Program-made: the position numbers and the translations under genes
Notes under the pieces: model-generated
Databases searched by the model: none
What the model saw: the letters and a program-made list of their open reading frames with translations, nothing else
What the model was told of the DNA's origin: nothing
NCBI GenBank assembly: GCA_902551895.1
Contig: CACDEU010000004.1
Coordinates: 1 to 47,950 of the forward strand
Source of the DNA: an uncultured Pelagibacteraceae bacterium
Lineage (GTDB): Bacteria > Pseudomonadota > Alphaproteobacteria > Pelagibacterales > Pelagibacteraceae
DNA: 47,950 nucleotides
Reading direction: 5' to 3'
Part shown: in pieces, positions 30,369 through 38,779 of the stretch
How the letters are laid out: each line of letters begins with the position of its first letter
Position numbering within the stretch: position 1 is the stretch's first letter

Positions 30369-31184
30369 TTAATTTAAACTTTTAATAAATAAATTGATTG
30401 ATTTAATTAAGTCTTTATTAAATTCCATCATATGATCGTCATATTTAGGAAAATATGAATACTTGGGTTGATTTGCTAGCTCATATAATTTTTTTCCCAT
30501 CCAAAATGGAACTATTTTATCTACCTCACCGTGCATAATTAAAATGGGAGATTTTATATTTTTAATTTTTTTATCGCTTTCATATTTATCTTTAAGAAGC
30601 AACTTGATAGGAAATATTGGATACTTAGATTTAGCAGCAGCTATCATCGAAGTGAATGGTGATTCTAAAATTACTCCGGCAAAATTATTTTTTTGTGCAA
30701 TTTCAGTAGCCACACCTGTTCCTAACGACTCTCCATAAATAATAATATTTTCTTCATCAATTCCTTTGTTCTTTAGCCAATCAACCCCACTCTTTGCGTC
30801 TATATAAAGGCCATTTTCAGATGGTTTACCTTTATTGCCACTAAAACCTCTCCAAGAAATAATTAAAAAATTCACATCCATGTGATTAAAATGATTAATT
30901 TTGTGTATTCTATTTTCTAAAGATCCCGCATTACCGTGTAAAAAAAGAATAGTTTTATACTTTTCTATATTTTTTTCATGGTACCAAGCTTGTAGCTCAA
31001 TATTATCATCATTTTTAATTTTAATTTTTTCTATTGAAACCGTAAGCATATCTCCAGAATAATTATTTTCTGTAGGATGATATAATAAGCTTCTTTGAGA
31101 ATTATATAATATCAATGAAATAATTAAGTAAATTAAAACTGCTAAACCAACTATAGACAAAATATACATTTTTTTTTTATTCAT
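30369..31184 (-). CDS. Membrane-anchored alpha/beta hydrolase (BEM46/YfhR-like)
   Basis: The 271-residue protein has an N-terminal membrane segment (about 7-27) followed by an alpha/beta hydrolase domain. Visible catalytic elements are the oxyanion-loop HGNAG (83-87), the nucleophile S153 in YGESLGTG, the acid D222 in GEVDKIVP and H251 in the DDH motif. LLYHPTENN after the anchor is typical of the BEM46/YfhR group, whose substrates are not well known. Its start overlaps the MFS transporter gene by eight bases. A general esterase or peptidase-like role is as far as the sequence goes. Confidence 0.85.
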   Translation of the reverse strand: MNKKKMYILSIVGLAVLIYLIISLILYNSQRSLLYHPTENNYSGDMLTVSIEKIKIKNDDNIELQAWYHEKNIEKYKTILFLHGNAGSLENRIHKINHFNHMDVNFLIISWRGFSGNKGKPSENGLYIDAKSGVDWLKNKGIDEENIIIYGESLGTGVATEIAQKNNFAGVILESPFTSMIAAAKSKYPIFPIKLLLKDKYESDKKIKNIKSPILIMHGEVDKIVPFWMGKKLYELANQPKYSYFPKYDDHMMEFNKDLIKSINLFIKSLN

Positions 31185-32391
31185 TTTTATTTTTCATAAT
31201 AAAATATGAATAACTTAAAATACAAATGATTAAATAAACAGTAAAAGAAATTTGAAAACTTTGAATTTCTCCTTTCCCTAAAAATTGAGACAAATCAATC
31301 ACTAAACCAATTCCCCATTGCATTAAAAAAGTTCCTACAAAAATAAGCAAATTAAATGATGTAAGCGATTTTCCTGCTAGACTGGTTGGAAAAGATAAAG
31401 CTACAGCAGGCTGGGTAAGAGTTAGTACAATTGAAGTAAGTATATATAGTGTAAAATGTAATGCTCCTGCATTTTCTCCTGAAATAATTATAACAAGTAA
31501 TGATAAATAGCTAATTGGTAGTCCAAACTTCATTAGTCTCATAGACTCTAGGCCAAGTTTTGTAATTTTAGGCAAAATGTATCCAAAAATAAAAAAGGCA
31601 ATTAACATTGTTATATTTATCCAAAAAAGTCCTGTTGCGCTCTCTAATGGTGTATATCCCGTAACTCTAACCATCCAGGGCCCGGCCCATAAAGTTTGAA
31701 TTGCAACCATTCCTCCATAATTAAATAAGCCAAGAGGAATTGTACTTCTAAAAAATTTATTTTTCCAAACATCTGATAAAGATCCTGCATTCTCTACATC
31801 TTTACTATCTTCACTTTTCCATGAAGGAATAAATAGTAATGTTAAAATTATAATAAGAAGTATTACAACAGCTACAGAGCCAAATATCCATCTCCAACCA
31901 ATAACTGGTAATAAAATTTGAACAGGCAATGTTGAAAAAACAAAACCCATTGAAAGCACCATTAACATCCATGCATTAGCTCTTTGTTGGTATTCATCTG
32001 CAAACCAAATTCTATAACCAGTTAAAGGTCCCATTAAACATGCACTAACACCAACTCCAATTAAAATTCTTGATATCAGTAGACCAGAAAAACTTTGTGC
32101 TAAAGCAAAAGCAGTTGTTCCAATAATTGCAATTAATAAAAAAGATGAAACTACTTTTTTAGGTCCATGTTTATCAAGTAAATATCCAAGAGGTATTTGC
32201 ATAGATGCAAATCCTAAAAAATAACCACCAGCTAATAACCCTAGATCACCAGCATTTAAATTAAACTCTGAAGTTAATAAAGGAGATAAAGTTGCTGTAA
32301 TTGCTCTTAAAAGTGCAGATATAAAATATCCACAAGCAAATACAAAAAATATTAGAACCGCTTTTTTAATCGGCAAAATATTTTTTTCCAT
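31177..32391 (-). CDS. Major facilitator superfamily transporter
   Basis: This 404-residue protein shows about 12 hydrophobic segments and the MFS signature between segments 2 and 3, LLDKHGPKKVV, matching the G-x3-D-x2-G-R/K pattern. A charged central loop (SWKSEDSKDVENAGSLSD, about 199-216) separates the two halves. The substrate cannot be read from sequence. It starts nine bases after the TRAP large permease and overlaps the hydrolase, so it may belong to the same organic-acid unit, for example as an exporter or second importer (inference). Confidence 0.85.
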   Translation of the reverse strand: MEKNILPIKKAVLIFFVFACGYFISALLRAITATLSPLLTSEFNLNAGDLGLLAGGYFLGFASMQIPLGYLLDKHGPKKVVSSFLLIAIIGTTAFALAQSFSGLLISRILIGVGVSACLMGPLTGYRIWFADEYQQRANAWMLMVLSMGFVFSTLPVQILLPVIGWRWIFGSVAVVILLIIILTLLFIPSWKSEDSKDVENAGSLSDVWKNKFFRSTIPLGLFNYGGMVAIQTLWAGPWMVRVTGYTPLESATGLFWINITMLIAFFIFGYILPKITKLGLESMRLMKFGLPISYLSLLVIIISGENAGALHFTLYILTSIVLTLTQPAVALSFPTSLAGKSLTSFNLLIFVGTFLMQWGIGLVIDLSQFLGKGEIQSFQISFTVYLIICILSYSYFIMKNKNE

Positions 32392-32400
32392 TAATTTAAA

Positions 32401-35052
32401 TTAGAAATTTAAAGATATATCACGATGGATAGAGTTGCAACTTGCAACAAATTTCGCCTGTTCTTTTGTTAAACGAGATTGTAATCTTAAACCTATATTA
32501 TTTTTAATAACCTCATTATATTTTTCAAGTTCTGGCATTAAATTTTGAGCTGCATCTTTTCTCCAATTTACTTCCTTATCAAACAAAATAAATACTTCTG
32601 AGCTTGTATCTGAGATTTTATTTTCATCTATTTCTTCACTATCAACTAAAGAATATAGATCATCTAATCTATTGGCAAATTCCTCTGTACCTGAAATTTC
32701 ACTTAGTTTTTCAAATAGACTATCTATAATTGAAATTGAATTTTGATAGTTTTTATTATTAATTTCGTATTTTAAATTTTGAATTTCAGGTGAAAGTTTT
32801 TGTAAATTTTCATGATCTTTTATGAACATAGCAATTTGATCTAGATTATCATATGCTTCATCTACATTTTTTTTATATCTTTTTGTTTGTGTATTTTTAG
32901 CTTTCTGAATAATTTCAAATTCTTTATTTTTAGATGTCCAATTTTCTGGAATTTGTTTTGCTATTTCATCAATTTCTAACTTATAATCTTCAATTCTAAG
33001 TTCGATTTTATTTTTTTTAGATAAGTCATCTTTTTCCAAATTTCTAATTTCCGCTTTTGATTTTTCTATTTTTAATTCTATTTTTCTTATTTTCTTTTGT
33101 TTTTTTCTTACATTGAAATGAAGGTCTCTATAATCTTCAGCAAATAAGTTATAATCTTCCTCAGTTTTTTGAAGTTTTTTAACCAGCGCAAAAGTTCCAA
33201 GCGCGTTTTCAAAATGTTCCTCAAAAATATCTAATTTATCATTAGGAAGATCTGAAGGAACCAGTTGCTCAAAACTTTTTATAGCAGCTGTGATTTTTTG
33301 CTCATCATTGTTGTAAATATCAAATTTATATTCTTGTAAACAATGTTGAAGCTTAGGATTCATTGGAGGCGGGGCCACATGAGATGTTAAGTATGTTCTA
33401 GCAGGTAAATAGTTTACTAAACTTGGATAAAAACCTACAATCGCAAGTCCAATTAATTGTAATGCTATAAAAGGAACAACACCTTTCCAAATATTTAAGG
33501 TTGTAATAAATTTCGGTGCAACACCTTTTAAATAAAATAAAGCAAAACCAAAAGGGGGAGTTAAAAAAGAAGTTTGTAAATTTACCCCAATCATTACACC
33601 TAACCAAATTGCACTAACATTAGCTCCTGTTTCAGCTAATAATATTGGTGCAATAATAGGAACAACTACTACTGCAATTTCTATGAAATCAAGGAAAAAA
33701 CCTAAAAGAAAAATTACTATCATGACAACAATAAATTGAGTCCAAAATCCACCTGGCAAATCTTGTAAAAAATCTCTTACTAATTCTTCACCTCCAAAAG
33801 CCCTAAACCCTGAAGTTAACATTGCTGCACCTAAAAGAATTATGAATACCATCGAAGTAGTTACACAAGTTTCAGTAACAACTTCTTTTAAAACGTTATC
33901 AACTTTATAAGATCTCCAAAAGCTCCAAATTATACCTATTAAAAAGATTAAAGTAAAAAAACCTGTGATTAGAATTGCAGTTAAGTTTCTAGTTTCTATT
34001 GCTTTAATATTTAAATTATAATTATTTGAAATATAAAAAATTGGAATTAAAGCTACAACAGATATTAGTAATGGATAATATGCATCCTTTTTACCTTGAT
34101 GCAGACGATACCCAGCCATTATAGTCGCTCCTATTGCACCAATTGAACCAGCTTGGTTTACTGTTGCAATACCCATTAATATAGATCCAAGAACTGCAAA
34201 TATTAATGCAAGCGGTGGAATTATTACCATTATAACTTTCATCCAAAATTTAAAATCAAATTGACCTTTAAATGGAACTGGTGGAGCTGCTCTAGGATTT
34301 AATCTTGCATATACAAATACATACAACATATACAAACCAACTAATACTAATCCAGGTAATAATGCACCAAGAAACATATCACCAGCACTAGTAGAACCTA
34401 CTCTAAACTCACCAGGCATATTAAATTCACCTGTGATTAATTTATAGTCTGCCTGTCTCATTGTATTTGCTACATCAGCAGCACTAGCTAATTGGTCTGC
34501 AATAATAATTAAAACAATTGATGGAGGAATTATTTGCCCAAGTGTTCCAGATGAACAAACTATTCCACTTGCAAGACTTCTATCATATTTGTTATTTAAC
34601 ATAGTGGGCAATGAAATTAAGCCCATTGCAATGACAGTTGCTCCAACTATTCCTGTGGTTGCTGCAAGTAATGCTCCAACAAAAATTACTGAAATTCCAA
34701 GTCCTCCAGGGATAGGGCCAAACAATTGTCCCATAGTTACCAAAAGATCTTCAGCAATTTTAGATTTTTGTAACATGATACCCATGAAAATAAACAAAGG
34801 TATTGCTATTAAAGTATCAGTTTCTACATCCCAATAATTACTCCTGAAATTTGTAATCCCTGCTGTTAACCATTCTATTGGTCCATCAGTTGCATAATAT
34901 GCACCCACATCCCCTTCAAAAAGATATCCGAAGAAAGCTGCAGCACCTATTGAAATGATAGCTGAACCTGGTAATGCAAAAGCAACAGGAAAACCTGATG
35001 CCAATGCGACTATCATAATTAAAACAAGTAAAGATAAAAATAAATGTTCCAT
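32401..35052 (-). CDS. TRAP transporter large permease with C-terminal coiled-coil extension
   Basis: Residues 1-550 are a DctM-type TRAP large membrane subunit with many hydrophobic segments, including IPLFIFMGIMLQKS, SGTLGQIIPPSIVLIIIADQ and NLQTSFLTPPFGFALFYLKG, motifs of the TakM / mannitol-chloroaromatic-type group. A lysine/glutamate-rich soluble tail follows (about 560-883). The stretch 640-700 has heptad-like charged helices (KKQKKIRKIELKIEKSK) that suggest a coiled coil, and more helices run to the C-terminus. Such a tail is unusual for this family. It lies three bases after the small permease. The complex imports organic acids using a sodium gradient; a lactate-like substrate is inferred from neighbours. 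Confidence 0.93.
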   Translation of the reverse strand: MEHLFLSLLVLIMIVALASGFPVAFALPGSAIISIGAAAFFGYLFEGDVGAYYATDGPIEWLTAGITNFRSNYWDVETDTLIAIPLFIFMGIMLQKSKIAEDLLVTMGQLFGPIPGGLGISVIFVGALLAATTGIVGATVIAMGLISLPTMLNNKYDRSLASGIVCSSGTLGQIIPPSIVLIIIADQLASAADVANTMRQADYKLITGEFNMPGEFRVGSTSAGDMFLGALLPGLVLVGLYMLYVFVYARLNPRAAPPVPFKGQFDFKFWMKVIMVIIPPLALIFAVLGSILMGIATVNQAGSIGAIGATIMAGYRLHQGKKDAYYPLLISVVALIPIFYISNNYNLNIKAIETRNLTAILITGFFTLIFLIGIIWSFWRSYKVDNVLKEVVTETCVTTSMVFIILLGAAMLTSGFRAFGGEELVRDFLQDLPGGFWTQFIVVMIVIFLLGFFLDFIEIAVVVVPIIAPILLAETGANVSAIWLGVMIGVNLQTSFLTPPFGFALFYLKGVAPKFITTLNIWKGVVPFIALQLIGLAIVGFYPSLVNYLPARTYLTSHVAPPPMNPKLQHCLQEYKFDIYNNDEQKITAAIKSFEQLVPSDLPNDKLDIFEEHFENALGTFALVKKLQKTEEDYNLFAEDYRDLHFNVRKKQKKIRKIELKIEKSKAEIRNLEKDDLSKKNKIELRIEDYKLEIDEIAKQIPENWTSKNKEFEIIQKAKNTQTKRYKKNVDEAYDNLDQIAMFIKDHENLQKLSPEIQNLKYEINNKNYQNSISIIDSLFEKLSEISGTEEFANRLDDLYSLVDSEEIDENKISDTSSEVFILFDKEVNWRKDAAQNLMPELEKYNEVIKNNIGLRLQSRLTKEQAKFVASCNSIHRDISLNF

Positions 35053-35055
35053 AGT

Positions 35056-36039
35056 TTAACTTTTTAAAAGTTTATAACTGCTACTCATAAAATAGCTTGT
35101 AAATTGAATTAACATACTGACAGCAAATACAGCTAAATATACTGCCATTAGATAAAGTAAATATAATCCGTTTGATCCTTGTTGTGTAATTTCAAAAGAA
35201 ATAACAGGACCATTAATAATACTTGCTTTACCACCCATTCCTAAAAATAAAACGATAAGACATAGTGGAATTCCTAACAGCAAAGATCCCATTGAATTTG
35301 TCCAGGCTTTTTTTCGTTCACTAAAGCCAGTGTATAAAACATCAACTCTCACATGGCCTTCATGCATTAATGCATATGCACTAGCAAAAAGATAAAGGGC
35401 AGAGTACCAAAAACGAACTAAATCTCCCTGAAAAGCTTGTTCATACTCAAATATGAATCTTGATACTACAATAAAAAATTCACTAGCAACAACTAAAACA
35501 GCTAACCAAATAAAACCTACTGTTCTTGTAAAATAACCAATTACAAATGAAATTAATATTAAAGGAAAATGAACAAAAGTAATTCTAAAGGCTGGAATAA
35601 CTAATTTAACTTTTAAAGTTTCGCCAAAAATTGGTTCAACTAATTTCTCTACAACCATAAATGAAACTATTAAATCTGCGATTCCAACAATTAAAACTGC
35701 CCAAAAAGATGAACGAATAATATAAGCTGTGAATTTAGTAAGAATTTCTGAGTCAGTTTCTAAAGTTTGTTTAATAGATCTAAATACATAAAAAATTGCT
35801 AATAATATTGAAGCAAAATAAAAAAATAATTGTATGTAGGCTGTTGTTAATAATGAACCTTCCAAAGGGTTGCTTAATTTTTTAAATCCAAACAAACCAT
35901 AATGTGAAAATAATTTTTTAACACCAGGCCATTCGAACCATACTGTTAAAACATTGTTAATTAGGAAAATAAAAGTAATAGCTAATATTGAATAACTAAA
36001 TATTCTTATCAATATTGGTAAATTACTTTTTGAAATCAT
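35056..36039 (-). CDS. TRAP transporter small permease (DctQ), extended form
   Basis: The C-terminal half (about 170-327) is a DctQ domain with four membrane segments and the conserved ALMHEGHVRVDVLY motif. The N-terminal 160 residues add about four further membrane segments, making it nearly twice the usual 160-200 residues. It sits between the binding protein gene and the large permease gene (three bases apart). The 78-base gap on its upstream side holds a strong GGGCCC hairpin that may set its expression lower than that of the binding protein. Confidence 0.9.
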   Translation of the reverse strand: MISKSNLPILIRIFSYSILAITFIFLINNVLTVWFEWPGVKKLFSHYGLFGFKKLSNPLEGSLLTTAYIQLFFYFASILLAIFYVFRSIKQTLETDSEILTKFTAYIIRSSFWAVLIVGIADLIVSFMVVEKLVEPIFGETLKVKLVIPAFRITFVHFPLILISFVIGYFTRTVGFIWLAVLVVASEFFIVVSRFIFEYEQAFQGDLVRFWYSALYLFASAYALMHEGHVRVDVLYTGFSERKKAWTNSMGSLLLGIPLCLIVLFLGMGGKASIINGPVISFEITQQGSNGLYLLYLMAVYLAVFAVSMLIQFTSYFMSSSYKLLKS

Positions 36040-36063
36040 AAAATAAAAAATTTTTGTCTTATT

Positions 36064-36090
36064 AAAAAAGGGCCCTAAAAAGGGCCCTTA
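36064..36090 (-). terminator. Intercistronic terminator/attenuator hairpin after dctP
   Basis: AAGGGCCC (36068-36075) and GGGCCCTT (36082-36089) form a perfect eight-pair stem with a six-base loop. On the minus strand six T residues follow (36069-36064). This is a textbook Rho-independent terminator shape, but the TRAP permease genes continue downstream, so it probably acts as a partial terminator or a 3' stabiliser for the binding-protein mRNA. Confidence 0.85.
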
Positions 36091-36117
36091 ATTTTTAATA
36101 TTATCAAACTTTAAGTA

Positions 36118-37251
36118 TTATAGTCCTAAAGCTCTGTTTCTTTGTGCAATGTATGGTGAGTCTGATAAGTTTGTCCAAGCACCAATCTCTTTACGAGCTT
36201 TAACAAACGCTGCGTGCGTTCTAGCTGCAAGATCACTGTGTTGTTGAACTTCATCATAAACTTCAGCAGCACCTTTAGCAAAAGCATCATAGACTTTGTC
36301 ATTAAACTTCTCAAGTTTAACACCATGATCATTTATTAAACGACCTAATGCTGCACCATTTTTAGCATTGTACTCAGCCATAGTGATTTCATCAGCCCAA
36401 GCACAAGCAGTTTTAATAATCATTTGGTCTGATTTTGTTAAACCAGTAAACCAAGATTTATTAACACCACATGCTAACATCGAACCAGGTTCGTGCATAC
36501 CAGGATAGTAATAGTATTTAGCAGCTTCATGGAACTTCATAGCCTCGTCATTCCAAGGACCTACCCATTCAGTTGCATCGATTGCACCTGACACAAGGTT
36601 TTCATAAATTTGTCCACCAGGAAGTGAGATTGGAGAACCGCCAAGTTTTCCAAGTACTTGTCCACCTAATCCAGGCATACGCATTTTTAAACCTTTTAAG
36701 TCGTTAGCTGATCTAATTTTTTTGTTAAACCAACCACCCATTTGAACTCCAGTGTTACCAGCTATGAAACTTTGAGTACCAAAGTCATCAGTTAGCTCAT
36801 CCCAAAGAGCTTGTCCTCCACCATGGTGGATCCAAGCATTGATTTCAGAATATGTGAAACCAAATGGGCATGCTGTAAAATATCCAAATGCTGGGTGCTT
36901 TTTAACCCAATAGTAGTCTGCGCCGTGATACATTTGTGAGTTACCAGAGGCAACTTCATCAAATGAGTCAAATGCTTTAACTCTTTCATTTGCAGCGTAA
37001 TAAGTAACTTGTATTCTTCCGTCACTCATATCGCTTAGTCTTTTTGCAAGTCTTTGTGCACCAGTTCCTAGACCAGGAAAGTCTCTTGGCCAAGTAGCTA
37101 CCATTGCAGCTTCTACTCTTTCAGCAGCAACTGCTGGAGCAGCTAAAGATGATGCAGCGACAGCGGCAACACCAGTTGCAGCAGCAGCTTTAAAGAACTT
37201 ACGTCTTGAAGGTGATTTGTTTACCTTCAATGATTTTTTTTCTTTAATCAT
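36118..37251 (-). CDS. TRAP transporter substrate-binding protein (TakP/lactate-type)
   Basis: This periplasmic protein captures the substrate for the TRAP complex. It begins with a twin-arginine-type signal (SRRKFFKAAAATGVAAVAAS, about 15-34) ending near APAVAAE. Conserved stretches are MRMPGLGGQVLGKLGG, ISLPGGQIYENLVSGAIDA and EWVGPWNDEAMKFHEAA, which mark the family that includes the 2-oxoacid binder TakP and the Thermus calcium-lactate binder. Length (377) is usual. A strong AGAGGGA ribosome binding site precedes the ATG, and codons look richer in GC than neighbours, both fitting very high expression. The gene neighbourhood of lactate-type dehydrogenases supports a 2-hydroxyacid ligand (inference). 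Confidence 0.93.
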   Translation of the reverse strand: MIKEKKSLKVNKSPSRRKFFKAAAATGVAAVAASSLAAPAVAAERVEAAMVATWPRDFPGLGTGAQRLAKRLSDMSDGRIQVTYYAANERVKAFDSFDEVASGNSQMYHGADYYWVKKHPAFGYFTACPFGFTYSEINAWIHHGGGQALWDELTDDFGTQSFIAGNTGVQMGGWFNKKIRSANDLKGLKMRMPGLGGQVLGKLGGSPISLPGGQIYENLVSGAIDATEWVGPWNDEAMKFHEAAKYYYYPGMHEPGSMLACGVNKSWFTGLTKSDQMIIKTACAWADEITMAEYNAKNGAALGRLINDHGVKLEKFNDKVYDAFAKGAAEVYDEVQQHSDLAARTHAAFVKARKEIGAWTNLSDSPYIAQRNRALGL

Positions 37252-37259
37252 ATTTTTCC

Positions 37260-37310
37260 CTCTTATTAGTTAATTAACTAATTTTATTTAAGCATATAAC
37301 TAAGTAAGAG
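37260..37310 (-). promoter_or_regulatory. Palindrome and alternative hairpins ahead of the TRAP binding-protein gene
   Basis: A perfect 18-bp palindrome, ATTAGTTAATTAACTAAT, lies at 37265-37282, just upstream of the ribosome binding site. On the minus-strand RNA the upstream CTCTTACTTAGT (37310-37299) can instead pair with ACTAATAAGAG (37270-37260), eleven pairs with one bulge, covering part of the AAGAGGG ribosome binding site. The element could be a protein operator or a translational switch. The sequence is AT-rich, so chance pairing is possible. Confidence 0.4.
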
Positions 37311-37362
37311 TCTTAAAAAAAATACCCAATATGAACATAATTACAATTATAGATTGTATATT

Positions 37363-38736
37363 TTAATTTAGATCAAAAATTTTTCCCGGATTCATTATAT
37401 TATTTGGATCCATACTTCTTTTAATAGATTTCATTGCAGGCAAGTTGTCAGGATGTTGTTTCAATAAATAATGTTTTTTTTGCAAACCAATACCGTGTTC
37501 CCCTGTTATTGTTCCTTCTAACTCTAAAGCTTTTTGAATAAGTTTATCGCTATAGTCTCTTATTAGTTTTTGTTTTTCTTCATCTTTAGGATCATACAAA
37601 ATAATAGAGTGAAAATTACCATCACCAACATGACCAACCATTGGAGCAATTAGACCATTTTCTTTAACATGTTTTTCAGCCCAAGAAACACATTCTACTA
37701 ACTTTGAAATAGGAACACATATGTCTGTAGAATATACTTTCATATTATGACCTAAAGCTTTAACTGAATAATAAACATCATGTCTTGCCTTCCACAATTT
37801 ATTTCTTTCTTCAATAGACTCAGCCCATTTAAAATCACTTCCCCCATTATTTTTAGATAACTCTTCAACAAGTTTTATTGTTTCTTTGTTCGAAGTTTCA
37901 CTACCATGAAATTCAAAAAAAAGAGTTGGGGAAGCTTTTACATTTTCTAATTTTGAATATTTAATACTTATTTCCATTTGATCTTTGTTTAACATTTCAA
38001 TTCTTGCAACATTTAATCCATATTGGATTACTTCTTGAGAAGTTAAGACTGCTGAATCTAAATCAGGAAAATAACAAACTGCACTCATAATATTTTCTGG
38101 AATTGGAGACAATCTCAATTGTACTTCAGTTATAATTCCTAATGTTCCTTCAGAACCAATAAATAGATTGGTCAAATTATATCCTGCAGAAGATTTTTTT
38201 GCCCTGCCTCCTGTTTTAACAATATCTCCATTTGCTAAAACTACAGTTAAGCCTGATACCACTGTTCGCATTGTTCCATACTTAACTGCCATCGTACCAG
38301 ATGCTGAAGTGGAAGCCATTCCACCCAATGCAGCATCTGCACCTGGATCGATAGGAAAAAAAACTCCATCCTCTCTTAAATACTCATTTAGTTGTTTTCT
38401 TGTAACATTTGCTTGAACTCTACAATCAAAATCAGCTGCATTAACACTTAAAACTTTATTCATTTTTTCTAAAGAAATTGTAATTCCATTTTCATTGCCT
38501 ACTACATTTCCTTCAAGAGAAGTCCCTGTTCCAAAAGGCACAACGGGAATTTTATTTTCATTACATAATTTCAATATTTTTGAAACTTCATCATTTGTTT
38601 CTGGAAAAACTACTGCTTTAGATAAAACTGGATCATATGTATCTTCACCACGAGCATAATTTGCTCTTGTAGACTCAGAGATTGAAAATCTACCATTAAA
38701 TATACTTTTTAATTCTTTTTGTATCTGTTCGTTCAT
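37363..38736 (-). CDS. FAD-linked D-2-hydroxyacid dehydrogenase (D-lactate/glycolate type)
   Basis: The 457-residue protein has the FAD-binding PCMH domain (PFGTGTSLEGN at 67-77, FIGSEGTLGIITEVQLRL near 200) and the C-terminal FAD-linked oxidase domain with HVGDGNFH (369-376), which supplies metal or substrate ligands, and GEHGIG (412-417). This matches quinone- or cytochrome-linked D-lactate dehydrogenases and GlcD. No glcE or glcF is next to it, which favours a single-subunit D-lactate-type enzyme over glycolate oxidase. It lies between an aminotransferase gene (43 bases upstream) and the TRAP binding protein, so it probably oxidises the imported D-isomer. Confidence 0.87.
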   Translation of the reverse strand: MNEQIQKELKSIFNGRFSISESTRANYARGEDTYDPVLSKAVVFPETNDEVSKILKLCNENKIPVVPFGTGTSLEGNVVGNENGITISLEKMNKVLSVNAADFDCRVQANVTRKQLNEYLREDGVFFPIDPGADAALGGMASTSASGTMAVKYGTMRTVVSGLTVVLANGDIVKTGGRAKKSSAGYNLTNLFIGSEGTLGIITEVQLRLSPIPENIMSAVCYFPDLDSAVLTSQEVIQYGLNVARIEMLNKDQMEISIKYSKLENVKASPTLFFEFHGSETSNKETIKLVEELSKNNGGSDFKWAESIEERNKLWKARHDVYYSVKALGHNMKVYSTDICVPISKLVECVSWAEKHVKENGLIAPMVGHVGDGNFHSIILYDPKDEEKQKLIRDYSDKLIQKALELEGTITGEHGIGLQKKHYLLKQHPDNLPAMKSIKRSMDPNNIMNPGKIFDLN

Positions 38737-38779
38737 TTTTATTTAAATAATTTTAAATTATATAATAAATTTTACTATA

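Noticed and set aside
36126-37025. Open frames inside the TRAP binding-protein gene on the same strand
   Set aside because: They are other-frame shadows of a highly expressed gene with a full-length family match.
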